Assembly: GCA_965371785.1 (NCBI GenBank)
Contig: CBDUZS010000053.1
Location: forward strand, 1 to 18,154
Reading direction: 5' to 3'
Length of the DNA stretch: 18,154 bases
DNA from: CBDUZS01 sp965371785
Lineage (GTDB): Bacteria > Fermentibacterota > Fermentibacteria > Fermentibacterales > JCC-6
Part shown: one piece after another, positions 6,838 to 13,899 of the stretch
Layout of the letters: each line of letters opens with the position of its first letter
Numbering within the stretch: the stretch's first letter is position 1
Position numbers and translations under genes: made by a program
The notes under the pieces: generated by a model
Told to the model about the DNA's origin: nothing
The model's database searches: none
Seen by the model: the letters and a program-made list of their open reading frames with translations, nothing else

Positions 6838-8073
6838 TCATTTTCCTGCACCGAGTTCACCGGCCTTCCCTAGTGATACTCTGGCCAGTATCGGACCCAC
6901 CAGCTCGTGGATCACTACCGTTCCCAGAATCACACTTATAACCAGGTCCGAAATGCCGTCGAACTCATTATGCTGTTTCAGCATCAGTGCAAGGCCTATC
7001 ACTATTCCCCCCTGGGGAATCAAACAGGGCGCGGTGTACTTCTTCACCTTTGAGGAAGCATGAGCGATGTGTGCGCCCAATCCGACTCCGGCAAATTTGC
7101 CTGCAGCCCTGAGAAGGACGAACAGGAGAATGAGAGGTGCTGCGGTAGGGAGTACAGAGAAATCCAGATGCATGCCGCTGAGGGTGAAGAAGAGTACGAA
7201 GATCAGCTGTTCTACACTCCCCTCGACCCGGGAGAGCACCTTCCTTCCCGCGGCTCCCAGGTTAACGACGGCAGCTCCCATGCACATCGTCGACAGCAGC
7301 GGATCCGCATCAAGGATCCTGGCCGCTCCGAAGCAGAGACAGAGCATACCGAGCAGCAGAACAAGGAATGTGCCGACGCCCTCTCCCCTGACAATCTTCG
7401 AGACGAGATGAAAGATAAAGCCCGAAAATGCTCCTATCGCCACGGATAAGAGAATGGTCATCAGAGGTTTGAGTAGAGATGAGCTTACGCTGAACGTGTT
7501 TCCGAGGATGCAGACCGATCCTATGGCAATGGCAACGCTGTAGTTGACCATTCCGTAAACATCGTCCATGGCCGAGACTCCCATTACGGTTCTCGTGACA
7601 TCGCCGTCAGCCTTGTACTGATGTGCAACTGCAAGAGTTGCGGATGGATCAGTTGGCGAGCCCAGCGCCCCGAAGAGAAGAGCTGCGGGAACAACCATCG
7701 ATATCCAGGTTGCGCCTGCAGGCAAAGGTACCAGAAGCGGCAGAAGAAGCATGAATCCTGCGGCAACGAAGAAGTTCGCGAATTCGGCCTCGAACAGCGT
7801 AATCAGTGCCATCCCCTTGCCGAGCCTTCTGAGAACGGGGAGAAGAAGCGTTCCACCCACCGAGAAAGTGATGAAGGAAAGTGATATATCGGTGATGAGC
7901 TCCGTGTGAGCAGGGAAGCTCCCTGGAATCAGGCCAAGGAGATCGGGATTGAGCAGTATGCCTGCAAGGATGTACCCCGTTATCCGTGGCAAACCAGTTC
8001 TTCTGGCCAACTCACCGAAGGTGAAACCAGCGAAAATAACAAGCCCTGTTATCGTTACCGGATTCTCAACCAT
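6838..8073 (-). CDS. Cation/proton antiporter (CPA superfamily, Na+/H+ exchanger domain)
   Basis: 411 residues, about 12 hydrophobic helices. The N-terminal FGELARRTGLPRITGYILAG is the typical first-helix signature of NhaP/Kef-type antiporters. The mid-protein unwound helix is represented by SPTDPSAT, and the ion-binding helix by SAMDDVYGM with the paired Asp residues expected of CPA2-type electrogenic exchangers. It would exchange Na+ or K+ for H+ at the inner membrane. There is no C-terminal TrkA-N or other regulatory domain; the protein ends soon after the last helix. ATG 8073 is the only good start before an in-frame stop at 8125, and only a weak GGGG site lies ahead. It is a single gene, divergent from the lipoprotein gene. 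Confidence 0.88.
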   Translation of the reverse strand: MVENPVTITGLVIFAGFTFGELARRTGLPRITGYILAGILLNPDLLGLIPGSFPAHTELITDISLSFITFSVGGTLLLPVLRRLGKGMALITLFEAEFANFFVAAGFMLLLPLLVPLPAGATWISMVVPAALLFGALGSPTDPSATLAVAHQYKADGDVTRTVMGVSAMDDVYGMVNYSVAIAIGSVCILGNTFSVSSSLLKPLMTILLSVAIGAFSGFIFHLVSKIVRGEGVGTFLVLLLGMLCLCFGAARILDADPLLSTMCMGAAVVNLGAAGRKVLSRVEGSVEQLIFVLFFTLSGMHLDFSVLPTAAPLILLFVLLRAAGKFAGVGLGAHIAHASSKVKKYTAPCLIPQGGIVIGLALMLKQHNEFDGISDLVISVILGTVVIHELVGPILARVSLGKAGELGAGK

Positions 8074-8187
8074 TACAGCCCCGATCGCATCATTTCCACT
8101 GAGGGAAATATTCTTCAGCCCATTCTACTCGGTGAAGCCTTTCGGTGGAAGGTAACGGAACAACAGGTATACTCCTTTGAACCTGCG

Positions 8188-8215
8188 TTGACCCCGGCAA
8201 CCTGAAGGATAGATT
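8188..8215 (+). promoter_or_regulatory. Possible promoter of the lipoprotein gene
   Basis: TTGACC (8188-8193) and TAGATT (8210-8215) are spaced by 16 bases and lie about 40 bases before the start at 8257. The -35 is good and the -10 moderate. It lies in the divergent spacer 8074-8256, where no clear minus-strand promoter for the antiporter was found. Confidence 0.4.
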
Positions 8216-8256
8216 TGTGCAAGACCGCAGTTCGGTAACGGATGCAGGAGGTCGAT

Positions 8257-8652
8257 ATGCTCAGGAGTGCAGTCCTTTCGGGAATCGTGACCCTCTTGAT
8301 TATCACCACCGGCTGTGGAGAAAGCGAGGAAATCCGCGAGGAAGTCGAACAGGCCGTTTCTTTCAGCGACGGTATCCACATCTCCGCTGGTGTGAATCTG
8401 GCCGAGCGGAACGCGTGCAGAACCCAGATGATGACACTTGCCACATCCATGGAGATGTACATGGCGATGCACGGTAATTACCCGAAGAACCTGGAAGATC
8501 TCAGGGAAGTGGGCGGAACCGTAATTACTTGTCCGGGGCTGCATGTTCAGTACATGCTGAACACCACTGAAGTCGGTAATGGATACACTCTCAAGTGTCC
8601 GGATGTTCCCTCACACGGCAGCATTACGGATGGTGATCCTGGCTGGAACTGA
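8257..8652 (+). CDS. Lipoprotein with a pseudopilin-like domain
   Basis: 131 residues. A short hydrophobic N-terminus ends in IITTGC, an acceptable though imperfect lipobox, so the mature protein would start at Cys and be lipid-anchored. The domain from about residue 47 reads NACRTQMMTLATSMEMYMAMHGNYP in two parts: a helix then the HGNYPKNLEDL turn seen after the helix of GspG/ComGC-type pseudopilins. The end, GYTLKCPDVPSHGSITDG, resembles the Cys-containing tail of small pilin-like proteins. Here the prepilin helix appears to have been replaced by a lipid anchor. ATG 8257 is preferred over 8242 because AGGAGG (8246-8251) is 5 bases ahead. It precedes the hydrogenase operon but has its own promoter candidate; role unknown. 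Confidence 0.7.
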   Translation: MLRSAVLSGIVTLLIITTGCGESEEIREEVEQAVSFSDGIHISAGVNLAERNACRTQMMTLATSMEMYMAMHGNYPKNLEDLREVGGTVITCPGLHVQYMLNTTEVGNGYTLKCPDVPSHGSITDGDPGWN

Positions 8653-8680
8653 AACATCGGAATTATCTTGTTTCTCGTAC

Positions 8681-8710
8681 TTGACTGGTAGCGATTTCAA
8701 ACCGTATGAT
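8681..8710 (+). promoter_or_regulatory. Promoter of the hydrogenase operon
   Basis: TTGACT (8681-8686) and TATGAT (8705-8710), each one base from the sigma-70 consensus, are separated by 18 bases. Transcription would start near 8717, leaving a leader of about 118 bases before the protease gene. This is the best promoter match I found in the window. Confidence 0.55.
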
Positions 8711-8723
8711 GGAGTTCCAGTCT

Positions 8724-8738
8724 GCAGGCACTACCTGC
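8724..8738 (+). other. Leader stem-loop of the hydrogenase operon
   Basis: GCAGG and CCTGC pair around a 5-base loop right at the predicted 5' end of the transcript. There is no T tract, so it is not a terminator; it could stabilise the mRNA. A separate 8-base palindrome AACCGGTT lies at 8790-8797. Neither matches a riboswitch known to me. Confidence 0.25.
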
Positions 8739-8834
8739 CTCTTGTTGGAGTTATCCTCAGGGGGATGCAGGCTGATTTTACTTGTGACTAACCGGTTTCT
8801 TCGGAAGTCGTTCTTTGGAAACAGGTCGTAAATT

Positions 8835-9311
8835 ATGCCAAAAAGCCTGGTCCTCGGTCTGGGCAACCCAATTCTCGGCGACGATTCCATCGGCTTCAGG
8901 CTGGCCGAGTTGCTGAACGAAAGGCTCGGCTCACTCCCGGAAACTGATTTCCTCGCCACATCCCTCGCGGGAATACGATTGCTGGATCAGATCCAGGGGT
9001 ACGACAGGCTCATCGTTCTGGACTCGATGACAACAGGCAGGCATCCGACGGGAACGATCACCGCAATGGAGATCGAGGATCTTGCCCGGTGCGGAGTCAA
9101 CAGACTTTCGGTGCATCACATCCCGTTCACAGAGATTCTTGAACTCGGCAGATCTTCGGGGCTCGACATTCCGGATGAGATCAGAATCTATGCGATTGAA
9201 ATCGAGTATCCCCTCGAGGCTGGCGAATACCTTTCACCGGCACTCGATGGCAGAATAGAAGAATACATGAGAACGATTATCGAAAACGAGTTCTCCGACG
9301 GAGCTGCCTGA
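8835..9311 (+). CDS. [NiFe] hydrogenase maturation protease (HyaD/HybD family)
   Basis: 158 residues. GLGNPILGDDSIG (8-20) is the family signature. D16, D63 and H94 match the three nickel-sensing ligands (Glu/Asp16, Asp62, His93 in HybD). The enzyme removes the C-terminal peptide of the hydrogenase large subunit once nickel is inserted. Its likely substrate is encoded at the far end of this operon: the large subunit at 16547-18013 keeps a cleavable 26-residue tail after its last metal-binding His-containing motif. No other hydrogenase maturation genes (hypA-F) are in the window, so these must lie elsewhere. It is the first gene after the operon promoter; the local ribosome site is weak. Confidence 0.9.
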   Translation: MPKSLVLGLGNPILGDDSIGFRLAELLNERLGSLPETDFLATSLAGIRLLDQIQGYDRLIVLDSMTTGRHPTGTITAMEIEDLARCGVNRLSVHHIPFTEILELGRSSGLDIPDEIRIYAIEIEYPLEAGEYLSPALDGRIEEYMRTIIENEFSDGAA

Positions 9312-9343
9312 TTCCGCCGGGAACGGAGAGGAGATCCGGTTTC

Positions 9344-9775
9344 ATGCAAGAGGAAAACGCAGAGAACCCGCGCCTCAGGTTGAATGCCGAGATGGTCCGC
9401 GGGGAGTTCGGCCTGAAAGTCGATGAGCTCAGCGATCAGCAACTCTATGCATGCTACCAGTGCGGCAACTGTGCCTCTGGATGTCCCCTGTCGGGAGAGA
9501 TGGACTACCTCCCGAACGTGGTGATCCGGCTTGCCATGCTGGGGCAACGGGAAGAGCTGCTCAACTGCAAAACTATCTGGGTCTGTGCCAGCTGCCAGCA
9601 GTGTACGGTCAGATGCCCGAAAGGTATTGACATACAGGCAGTGATGGATGCGCTGAAGCAGATAGCAATGGATGCGGGCGTTGATCATTTCGGTCCCGAC
9701 GAGATCACCCCCGAGCTTGCTGCAGAGGTTCCACAACCGGGACTTGTATCAGTTTACAGAAAACTCTCGACTTAA
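9344..9775 (+). CDS. hdrC: Heterodisulfide reductase subunit C (HdrC)
   Basis: 143 residues. Two CX2CX2CX3C[P] sets bind two [4Fe-4S] clusters: C37, C40, C43, C47 and C81, C84, C87, C91. The set CYQCGNCASGCP is typical of HdrC. HdrC relays electrons from the flavin subunit HdrA to the catalytic HdrB in the soluble HdrABC complex. Length is slightly below the usual 180-190. It starts 32 bases after the protease gene and is followed 15 bases later by HdrB, the standard C-B order. The predicted protein is cytosolic. Confidence 0.93.
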   Translation: MQEENAENPRLRLNAEMVRGEFGLKVDELSDQQLYACYQCGNCASGCPLSGEMDYLPNVVIRLAMLGQREELLNCKTIWVCASCQQCTVRCPKGIDIQAVMDALKQIAMDAGVDHFGPDEITPELAAEVPQPGLVSVYRKLST

Positions 9776-9790
9776 CAGGGAAGGGAAACC

Positions 9791-10738
9791 ATGCAGAGAA
9801 TCGCCTACTATCCAGGCTGTGCTCTCAAGGATCGCTCTTCCCACCTCGACACATCCGCCAGGAAAGCAATGGAAAAACTCGATGTAGAACTGGATGAGAT
9901 CGAGGAATGGACTTGCTGCGGAGCCGTACCTCCGGCTTCCGAAGAGCGGATCATGAATCTCATTGCCCCGGTAAGAATACTCAGGAAGCTCAGAGATGCC
10001 GGTGAAACGAGCATGGTCACGATCTGTGATTTCTGCTACAACGTTCTCAAACGGGCTAACTACCGTATGCGGAACGACGAGATCAAATGCAGAAGAGTCA
10101 ATGCATTCCTGGACGACGACGATCCGAAGAGGGATTACCTGAAGAACGACGGGTACGAAGGACCACCCTATACAGGAGAAGTCAGGGTAATGCACCTGAT
10201 GGAGTATCTCAGGGATGTGATCGGTTACGATGCCATCACCGGGGCTCTGGCCTCGCCGTTCGATGGGCTCAGAATCGCACCGTACTACGGTTGTATCATG
10301 CTCAGGCCCCATAAAGAAATAGGTCTCGACAGCCCCGAGAATCCATCCATTATCGAAGGGTTCATATCCAGCCTTGGTGCAGAGCCGGTCAAGTATCCAT
10401 ACCGCACCGAATGCTGCGGCTCCTATCTTTCTGTTTCCGATCCGGATTCGTCGACAAGACAGTGCTTCAGAATCATTTCGTCCGCCCTGGACAGGGGCGC
10501 TGACGCAATGGTTGTCAGTTGTCCCCTTTGCTTCTACAACCTGGAAACAAGACAGAAGTCGATAAAAGAGGCATACCCGGATTTCGCAGGAATTCCGGTA
10601 TTCTTTTTCACACAACTCCTTGCACTGGCTCTGGGTCTTCCATCCGACGAGCTCGGATTCGGGAAGCACAGTGCTGATGTCTCCCCTGTTCTGAAAAGAA
10701 CACCCACCGAAAAAACGGGAACGGAGGTGATGTCATGA
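9791..10738 (+). CDS. hdrB: Heterodisulfide reductase subunit B (HdrB)
   Basis: 315 residues with two CCG domains (Cys-rich motifs that bind noncubane [4Fe-4S] clusters). First: C10, C42-C43, C79, C82, i.e. C-X31-CC-X35-CXXC. Second: C168, C208-C209, C244, C247, with a slightly short last gap of 34. The APYYGC segment (163-168) is characteristic. In methanogens HdrB splits the CoM-S-S-CoB disulfide; this bacterium-like genome is unlikely to use those thiols, so the HdrB acceptor is open: an unknown disulfide, or the iron-sulfur/flavoprotein pair encoded downstream. A GGGAAGGG site precedes the ATG, and the stop overlaps the HdrA start (ATGA). Confidence 0.93.
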   Translation: MQRIAYYPGCALKDRSSHLDTSARKAMEKLDVELDEIEEWTCCGAVPPASEERIMNLIAPVRILRKLRDAGETSMVTICDFCYNVLKRANYRMRNDEIKCRRVNAFLDDDDPKRDYLKNDGYEGPPYTGEVRVMHLMEYLRDVIGYDAITGALASPFDGLRIAPYYGCIMLRPHKEIGLDSPENPSIIEGFISSLGAEPVKYPYRTECCGSYLSVSDPDSSTRQCFRIISSALDRGADAMVVSCPLCFYNLETRQKSIKEAYPDFAGIPVFFFTQLLALALGLPSDELGFGKHSADVSPVLKRTPTEKTGTEVMS

Positions 10739-12690
10739 AGAGGATCGGTGTCTTCGTCTGCCACTGCGGTATCAACATTGCAGGTACTGTGGACGTGAAG
10801 AAGGTCGTCGAGGAGATAGGGAAGAATCCTGAAGTAGCCTTTGCGATGGACTACATCTACATGTGTTCCGATCCCGGGCAGAACCTGGTAAAAGAGACCA
10901 TTGAGAAGGAAAACCTGGATGCTTTAATCGTTGCTGCCTGCTCCCCTACTCTTCACGAGACAACGTTCAGAATCGCCGCCTCCGAGGCAGGACTCAACCC
11001 GTATCAGGTTGAGATAGCCAACATACGAGAGCAATGCAGCTGGGTTCACACGGACATGGAGATCGCAACGGAGAAAGCGATAAAGATCATCAACAGCATG
11101 GTCGAGAAGGTCGTTCTGAACGAATCATTGATTCCCGTTACCGTGCCTATTACAAGAAAAGCCCTGATAATCGGGGCAGGCATCAGCGGGATACAGGCAT
11201 CACTCGATATAGCGGACGCCGGCTACCAGGTCCTGCTGGTCGAGAAAGACCCATCCATCGGTGGTCACATGGCCCAGCTGTCAGAAACCTTCCCGACACT
11301 GGACTGCTCGCAATGCATTCTGACACCGAAGATGGTCAGCGTCGGCAAACATCCGAACATCACCCTGCTTACGTACTCCGAAGTCGAAGAGATCAATGGA
11401 TACGTCGGCAATTTCAGGGTGAAGATCAGGAGGAAAGCCACATCGGTTGACTGGAGCACGTGCAACGGCTGTGGGGACTGCTGGGAGAAATGCCCATCAA
11501 AGACACCCTCGGAATTCGACAGGGGGCTGGCGGACCGCACTTCGATCTACGTCCCCTTCCCGCAGGCAGTCCCCAACAAACCCGTGATCGACCGGGAAAG
11601 CTGCATCTACTACAAAACGGGTAAATGCAGACTTTGTGAGAAGGTGTGTACTCTGAACTCGATCTGCTTCGATACGGAAGACGAGATCATCGAAGAGGAA
11701 GTGGGAGCAGTCATCGTGGCCACCGGTTACGAGACACTTCCCATCATGGACCTCGAGGAGTACGGTGCCGGTGAGGTTCCGGATCTCATAGACGGTCTCG
11801 CGTTCGAACGCCTTCTCTCCGCCTCCGGACCCACCACTGGCGTTGTGAAGAGACCTTCGGACGGCAAAGTTCCCAAGGAAGTAGTGTTCGTTCAGTGTGC
11901 AGGATCGAGGGATCCCGAAAGGTACAAACCGTACTGTTCTAAGATCTGCTGCATGTACACGACAAAGCATGCAATGCTCTACAAACACCGTGTTCACGAT
12001 GGTCAGCCCTACATCTTCTACATCGACATCCGTACAGGAGGCAAGGGCTACGAGGAGTTCTACCACCGTGCCGAGGTGGAGGAGGGTATCGTCTACCTCA
12101 GGGGCAAGGTGGCGAAGATCTTCCGTGACGGCGACAAAACCGTTGTATGGGGAACCGATACCCTGACCGGGCAGAACATCGAGATCGAAGCTGATCTGGT
12201 CGTTCTCGCGACCGCTGTTACCCCCGAACCAACGGCTGCCGCACTTGCCAAGATCCTCAAAATCCAGGTGGGCATCAACGGATTCTTCTCCGAGGCTCAC
12301 CCCAAACTGAGGCCGGTCGAAAGTATAACTTCCGGTTTCTTCCTTGCAGGATGCGGACAGGGACCCAAGGATATCCCCGAGTCGGTTGCTCAGGCAAGCG
12401 GTGCGGCCAGCAAGGTCCTCACCCTCTTCTCGCACGAAGAGCTCGATCACGAGCCTATCGTTGCCTACGTGGACGAAGACCTCTGCGGAGCCTGCCGGAT
12501 CTGCATCTCAGTATGTCCCTACTCCGCACGTGAGTTCGACGAGGAGAAGGGAATTGCTACAGTGAACGATGCTCTCTGTGAAGGCTGCGGCGCCTGTGTC
12601 CCCGCATGTGCCTGCGGAGCAACTCAACAGAGAAACCTGACAGATATGCAGATAAAGGAAATGATTACCGCAAGCCTGGGAGGGAGGTAG
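10735..12690 (+). CDS. hdrA: Heterodisulfide reductase subunit A (HdrA), flavin-bifurcating
   Basis: 651 residues, usual HdrA length. An N-terminal domain has CHCG (9-12), C44 and C69. The FAD-binding Rossmann motif IIGAGISG is at 145-152, followed by the HdrA signature DCSQC (190-194). Then comes an inserted ferredoxin-like region (CNGCGDCWEKC, 243-253; further Cys 290-311), a thioredoxin-reductase-like second half, and a C-terminal dicluster ferredoxin (CGACRICISVCP and CEGCGACVPACAC). HdrA takes electron pairs from MvhD and splits them at FAD, one path to ferredoxin and one to HdrC/HdrB (known for the methanogen complex). No selenocysteine codon is seen. It overlaps HdrB upstream and is followed 2 bases later by mvhD. 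Confidence 0.95.
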   Translation: MKRIGVFVCHCGINIAGTVDVKKVVEEIGKNPEVAFAMDYIYMCSDPGQNLVKETIEKENLDALIVAACSPTLHETTFRIAASEAGLNPYQVEIANIREQCSWVHTDMEIATEKAIKIINSMVEKVVLNESLIPVTVPITRKALIIGAGISGIQASLDIADAGYQVLLVEKDPSIGGHMAQLSETFPTLDCSQCILTPKMVSVGKHPNITLLTYSEVEEINGYVGNFRVKIRRKATSVDWSTCNGCGDCWEKCPSKTPSEFDRGLADRTSIYVPFPQAVPNKPVIDRESCIYYKTGKCRLCEKVCTLNSICFDTEDEIIEEEVGAVIVATGYETLPIMDLEEYGAGEVPDLIDGLAFERLLSASGPTTGVVKRPSDGKVPKEVVFVQCAGSRDPERYKPYCSKICCMYTTKHAMLYKHRVHDGQPYIFYIDIRTGGKGYEEFYHRAEVEEGIVYLRGKVAKIFRDGDKTVVWGTDTLTGQNIEIEADLVVLATAVTPEPTAAALAKILKIQVGINGFFSEAHPKLRPVESITSGFFLAGCGQGPKDIPESVAQASGAASKVLTLFSHEELDHEPIVAYVDEDLCGACRICISVCPYSAREFDEEKGIATVNDALCEGCGACVPACACGATQQRNLTDMQIKEMITASLGGR

Positions 12691-12692
12691 GC

Positions 12693-13112
12693 ATGTACGA
12701 ACCTCGAATAATCTGCTTTCTGTGCAAGTGGTGTACCAGTGCCGGGGCTGATCTTGCCGGAACCTCCAGGGTCGAATACGCGGCAAATGGAATCAACATA
12801 AGGTTCATGTGCTCGAGTCGAGTCGATCCGGAACATGTGATCTGGGCTTTCCGACAGGGTGCGGATGGTGTTCTAATTGGAGGTTGTCATCCGGGAGACT
12901 GCCATTACCAGGATGGTAACTACAAGACTCAGGCCAGGGTGGCCCTCCTGCACAATCTGCTCGATGAATTCGGGATCGATCCTGCCAGGTTGAGACTGGA
13001 GTGGATCTCTGCTGCCGAGGGCAGCAAATTCGCTGAAGTGATGAACGAATTCTCAGAGCAGCTTTCTGCAAGTGGCCCACTGTTCCTGGCGGTAAAGGAG
13101 ATGAGTCAGTGA
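12693..13112 (+). CDS. mvhD: Mvh-type hydrogenase delta subunit (MvhD)
   Basis: 139 residues. The family Cys pattern is present: FLCKWC (C11, C14, with C8 ahead), MCSSRVDP (C40) and GGCHPGDCHY (C65, C70). MvhD carries a [2Fe-2S] cluster and links the [NiFe] module MvhGA to HdrA. GGGAGG lies 5-10 bases before ATG 12693; longer frame readings lie inside hdrA. In methanogens mvhD is followed directly by mvhG and mvhA. Here two extra genes come in between, which suggests their products belong to the same electron chain. Confidence 0.93.
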   Translation: MYEPRIICFLCKWCTSAGADLAGTSRVEYAANGINIRFMCSSRVDPEHVIWAFRQGADGVLIGGCHPGDCHYQDGNYKTQARVALLHNLLDEFGIDPARLRLEWISAAEGSKFAEVMNEFSEQLSASGPLFLAVKEMSQ

Positions 13113-13867
13113 TGGCAAAGAGCAGTGAATCGACAACGAAAGCTGTTGCCGTAGACCTCATCCCGATCTACGTGATGGGAGAAAGGTTCCTGGTTCCCGA
13201 GAGCCTTACCATTCAGAAAGCCCTCGAGTATGCTGGATATCAGCTCATCAGGGGCTGCGGATGCCGGGGAGGAATCTGCGGGGCCTGCGCAACGGTCTTC
13301 AGGATGCCGGACAGCTACAGAGTGGAAATCGGTCTCGCATGCCAGACGGTTGTCAGAGAGAACATGCACCTCACGATGATTCCATTCTTTCCGGCAAACA
13401 AGGCTGTCTACAATATAGAAGAGATGACCGGGACCGGAGGTGAAGTAGCGGCCCTCTACCCGGAACTCTTCAAGTGTATCGGATGCAATATCTGCACACA
13501 GAGCTGCCCGATGGATATAGAGGTCATGCACTACATGGCGAAAGCCATCAGGGGGGATGTCTCCGCTGTTGCTGAAGCATCCTTCGATTGCATTATGTGC
13601 GGGCTCTGTACGGCAAGATGTCCTGCAGAGCAGGTCCAGTACAACGTTGCTGAGTTGTGCAGACGGCTCCATGCCAGATACATGGTGCCGGTGGCAAAAC
13701 ACCTCGAGGAACGAGTCGAGGAAATATCGAAAGGCAGATACGATAAATTCCTCAAGGATCTTATGAAGAAGAACGAGAAACAGCTGCGCAAGCTCTACAT
13801 CGATCGCGAAACAGAGCCGGATCTTTCCGAGGATAGCTGGACACCTGAAGAAGCGAAGTTTCTCTAG
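13112..13867 (+). CDS. [2Fe-2S]/2x[4Fe-4S] protein, fumarate reductase iron-sulfur type
   Basis: 251 residues. An N-terminal [2Fe-2S] ferredoxin domain has GCGCRGGICGAC (C49, C51, C56, C59) and C77. A two-cluster domain follows: C122, C125, C128, C132 and C160, C163, C166, C170, each ending in CP. This is the layout of the front half of TfrB, the iron-sulfur subunit of methanogen thiol:fumarate reductase; SdhB/FrdB proteins have one [4Fe-4S] and one [3Fe-4S] instead. The HdrB-like CCG half of TfrB is absent; after the clusters only a charged helical tail (about 190-251) remains. It likely wires HdrB/HdrC or MvhD to the flavoprotein encoded next. The start is ATG 13112, overlapping the mvhD stop by one base; GTG 13109 is an equally possible start with slightly better ribosome-site spacing. 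Confidence 0.85.
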   Translation: MAKSSESTTKAVAVDLIPIYVMGERFLVPESLTIQKALEYAGYQLIRGCGCRGGICGACATVFRMPDSYRVEIGLACQTVVRENMHLTMIPFFPANKAVYNIEEMTGTGGEVAALYPELFKCIGCNICTQSCPMDIEVMHYMAKAIRGDVSAVAEASFDCIMCGLCTARCPAEQVQYNVAELCRRLHARYMVPVAKHLEERVEEISKGRYDKFLKDLMKKNEKQLRKLYIDRETEPDLSEDSWTPEEAKFL

Positions 13868-13899
13868 TAAACCATGGTTGGGATTAATGGAGGTCGTTA

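Noticed and set aside
7060..7449. A 129-codon plus-strand frame inside the antiporter gene
   Set aside because: Antisense shadow: highly charged and lacking motifs, while the opposite strand encodes a clear 12-helix antiporter.
8663..8959. A minus-strand frame across the operon leader
   Set aside because: It overlaps the promoter and the conserved N-terminus of the maturation protease and shows no motif.
11497..12450. A 317-codon minus-strand frame opposite hdrA
   Set aside because: Long only because of the codon use of hdrA on the other strand; no domain and no ribosome site.
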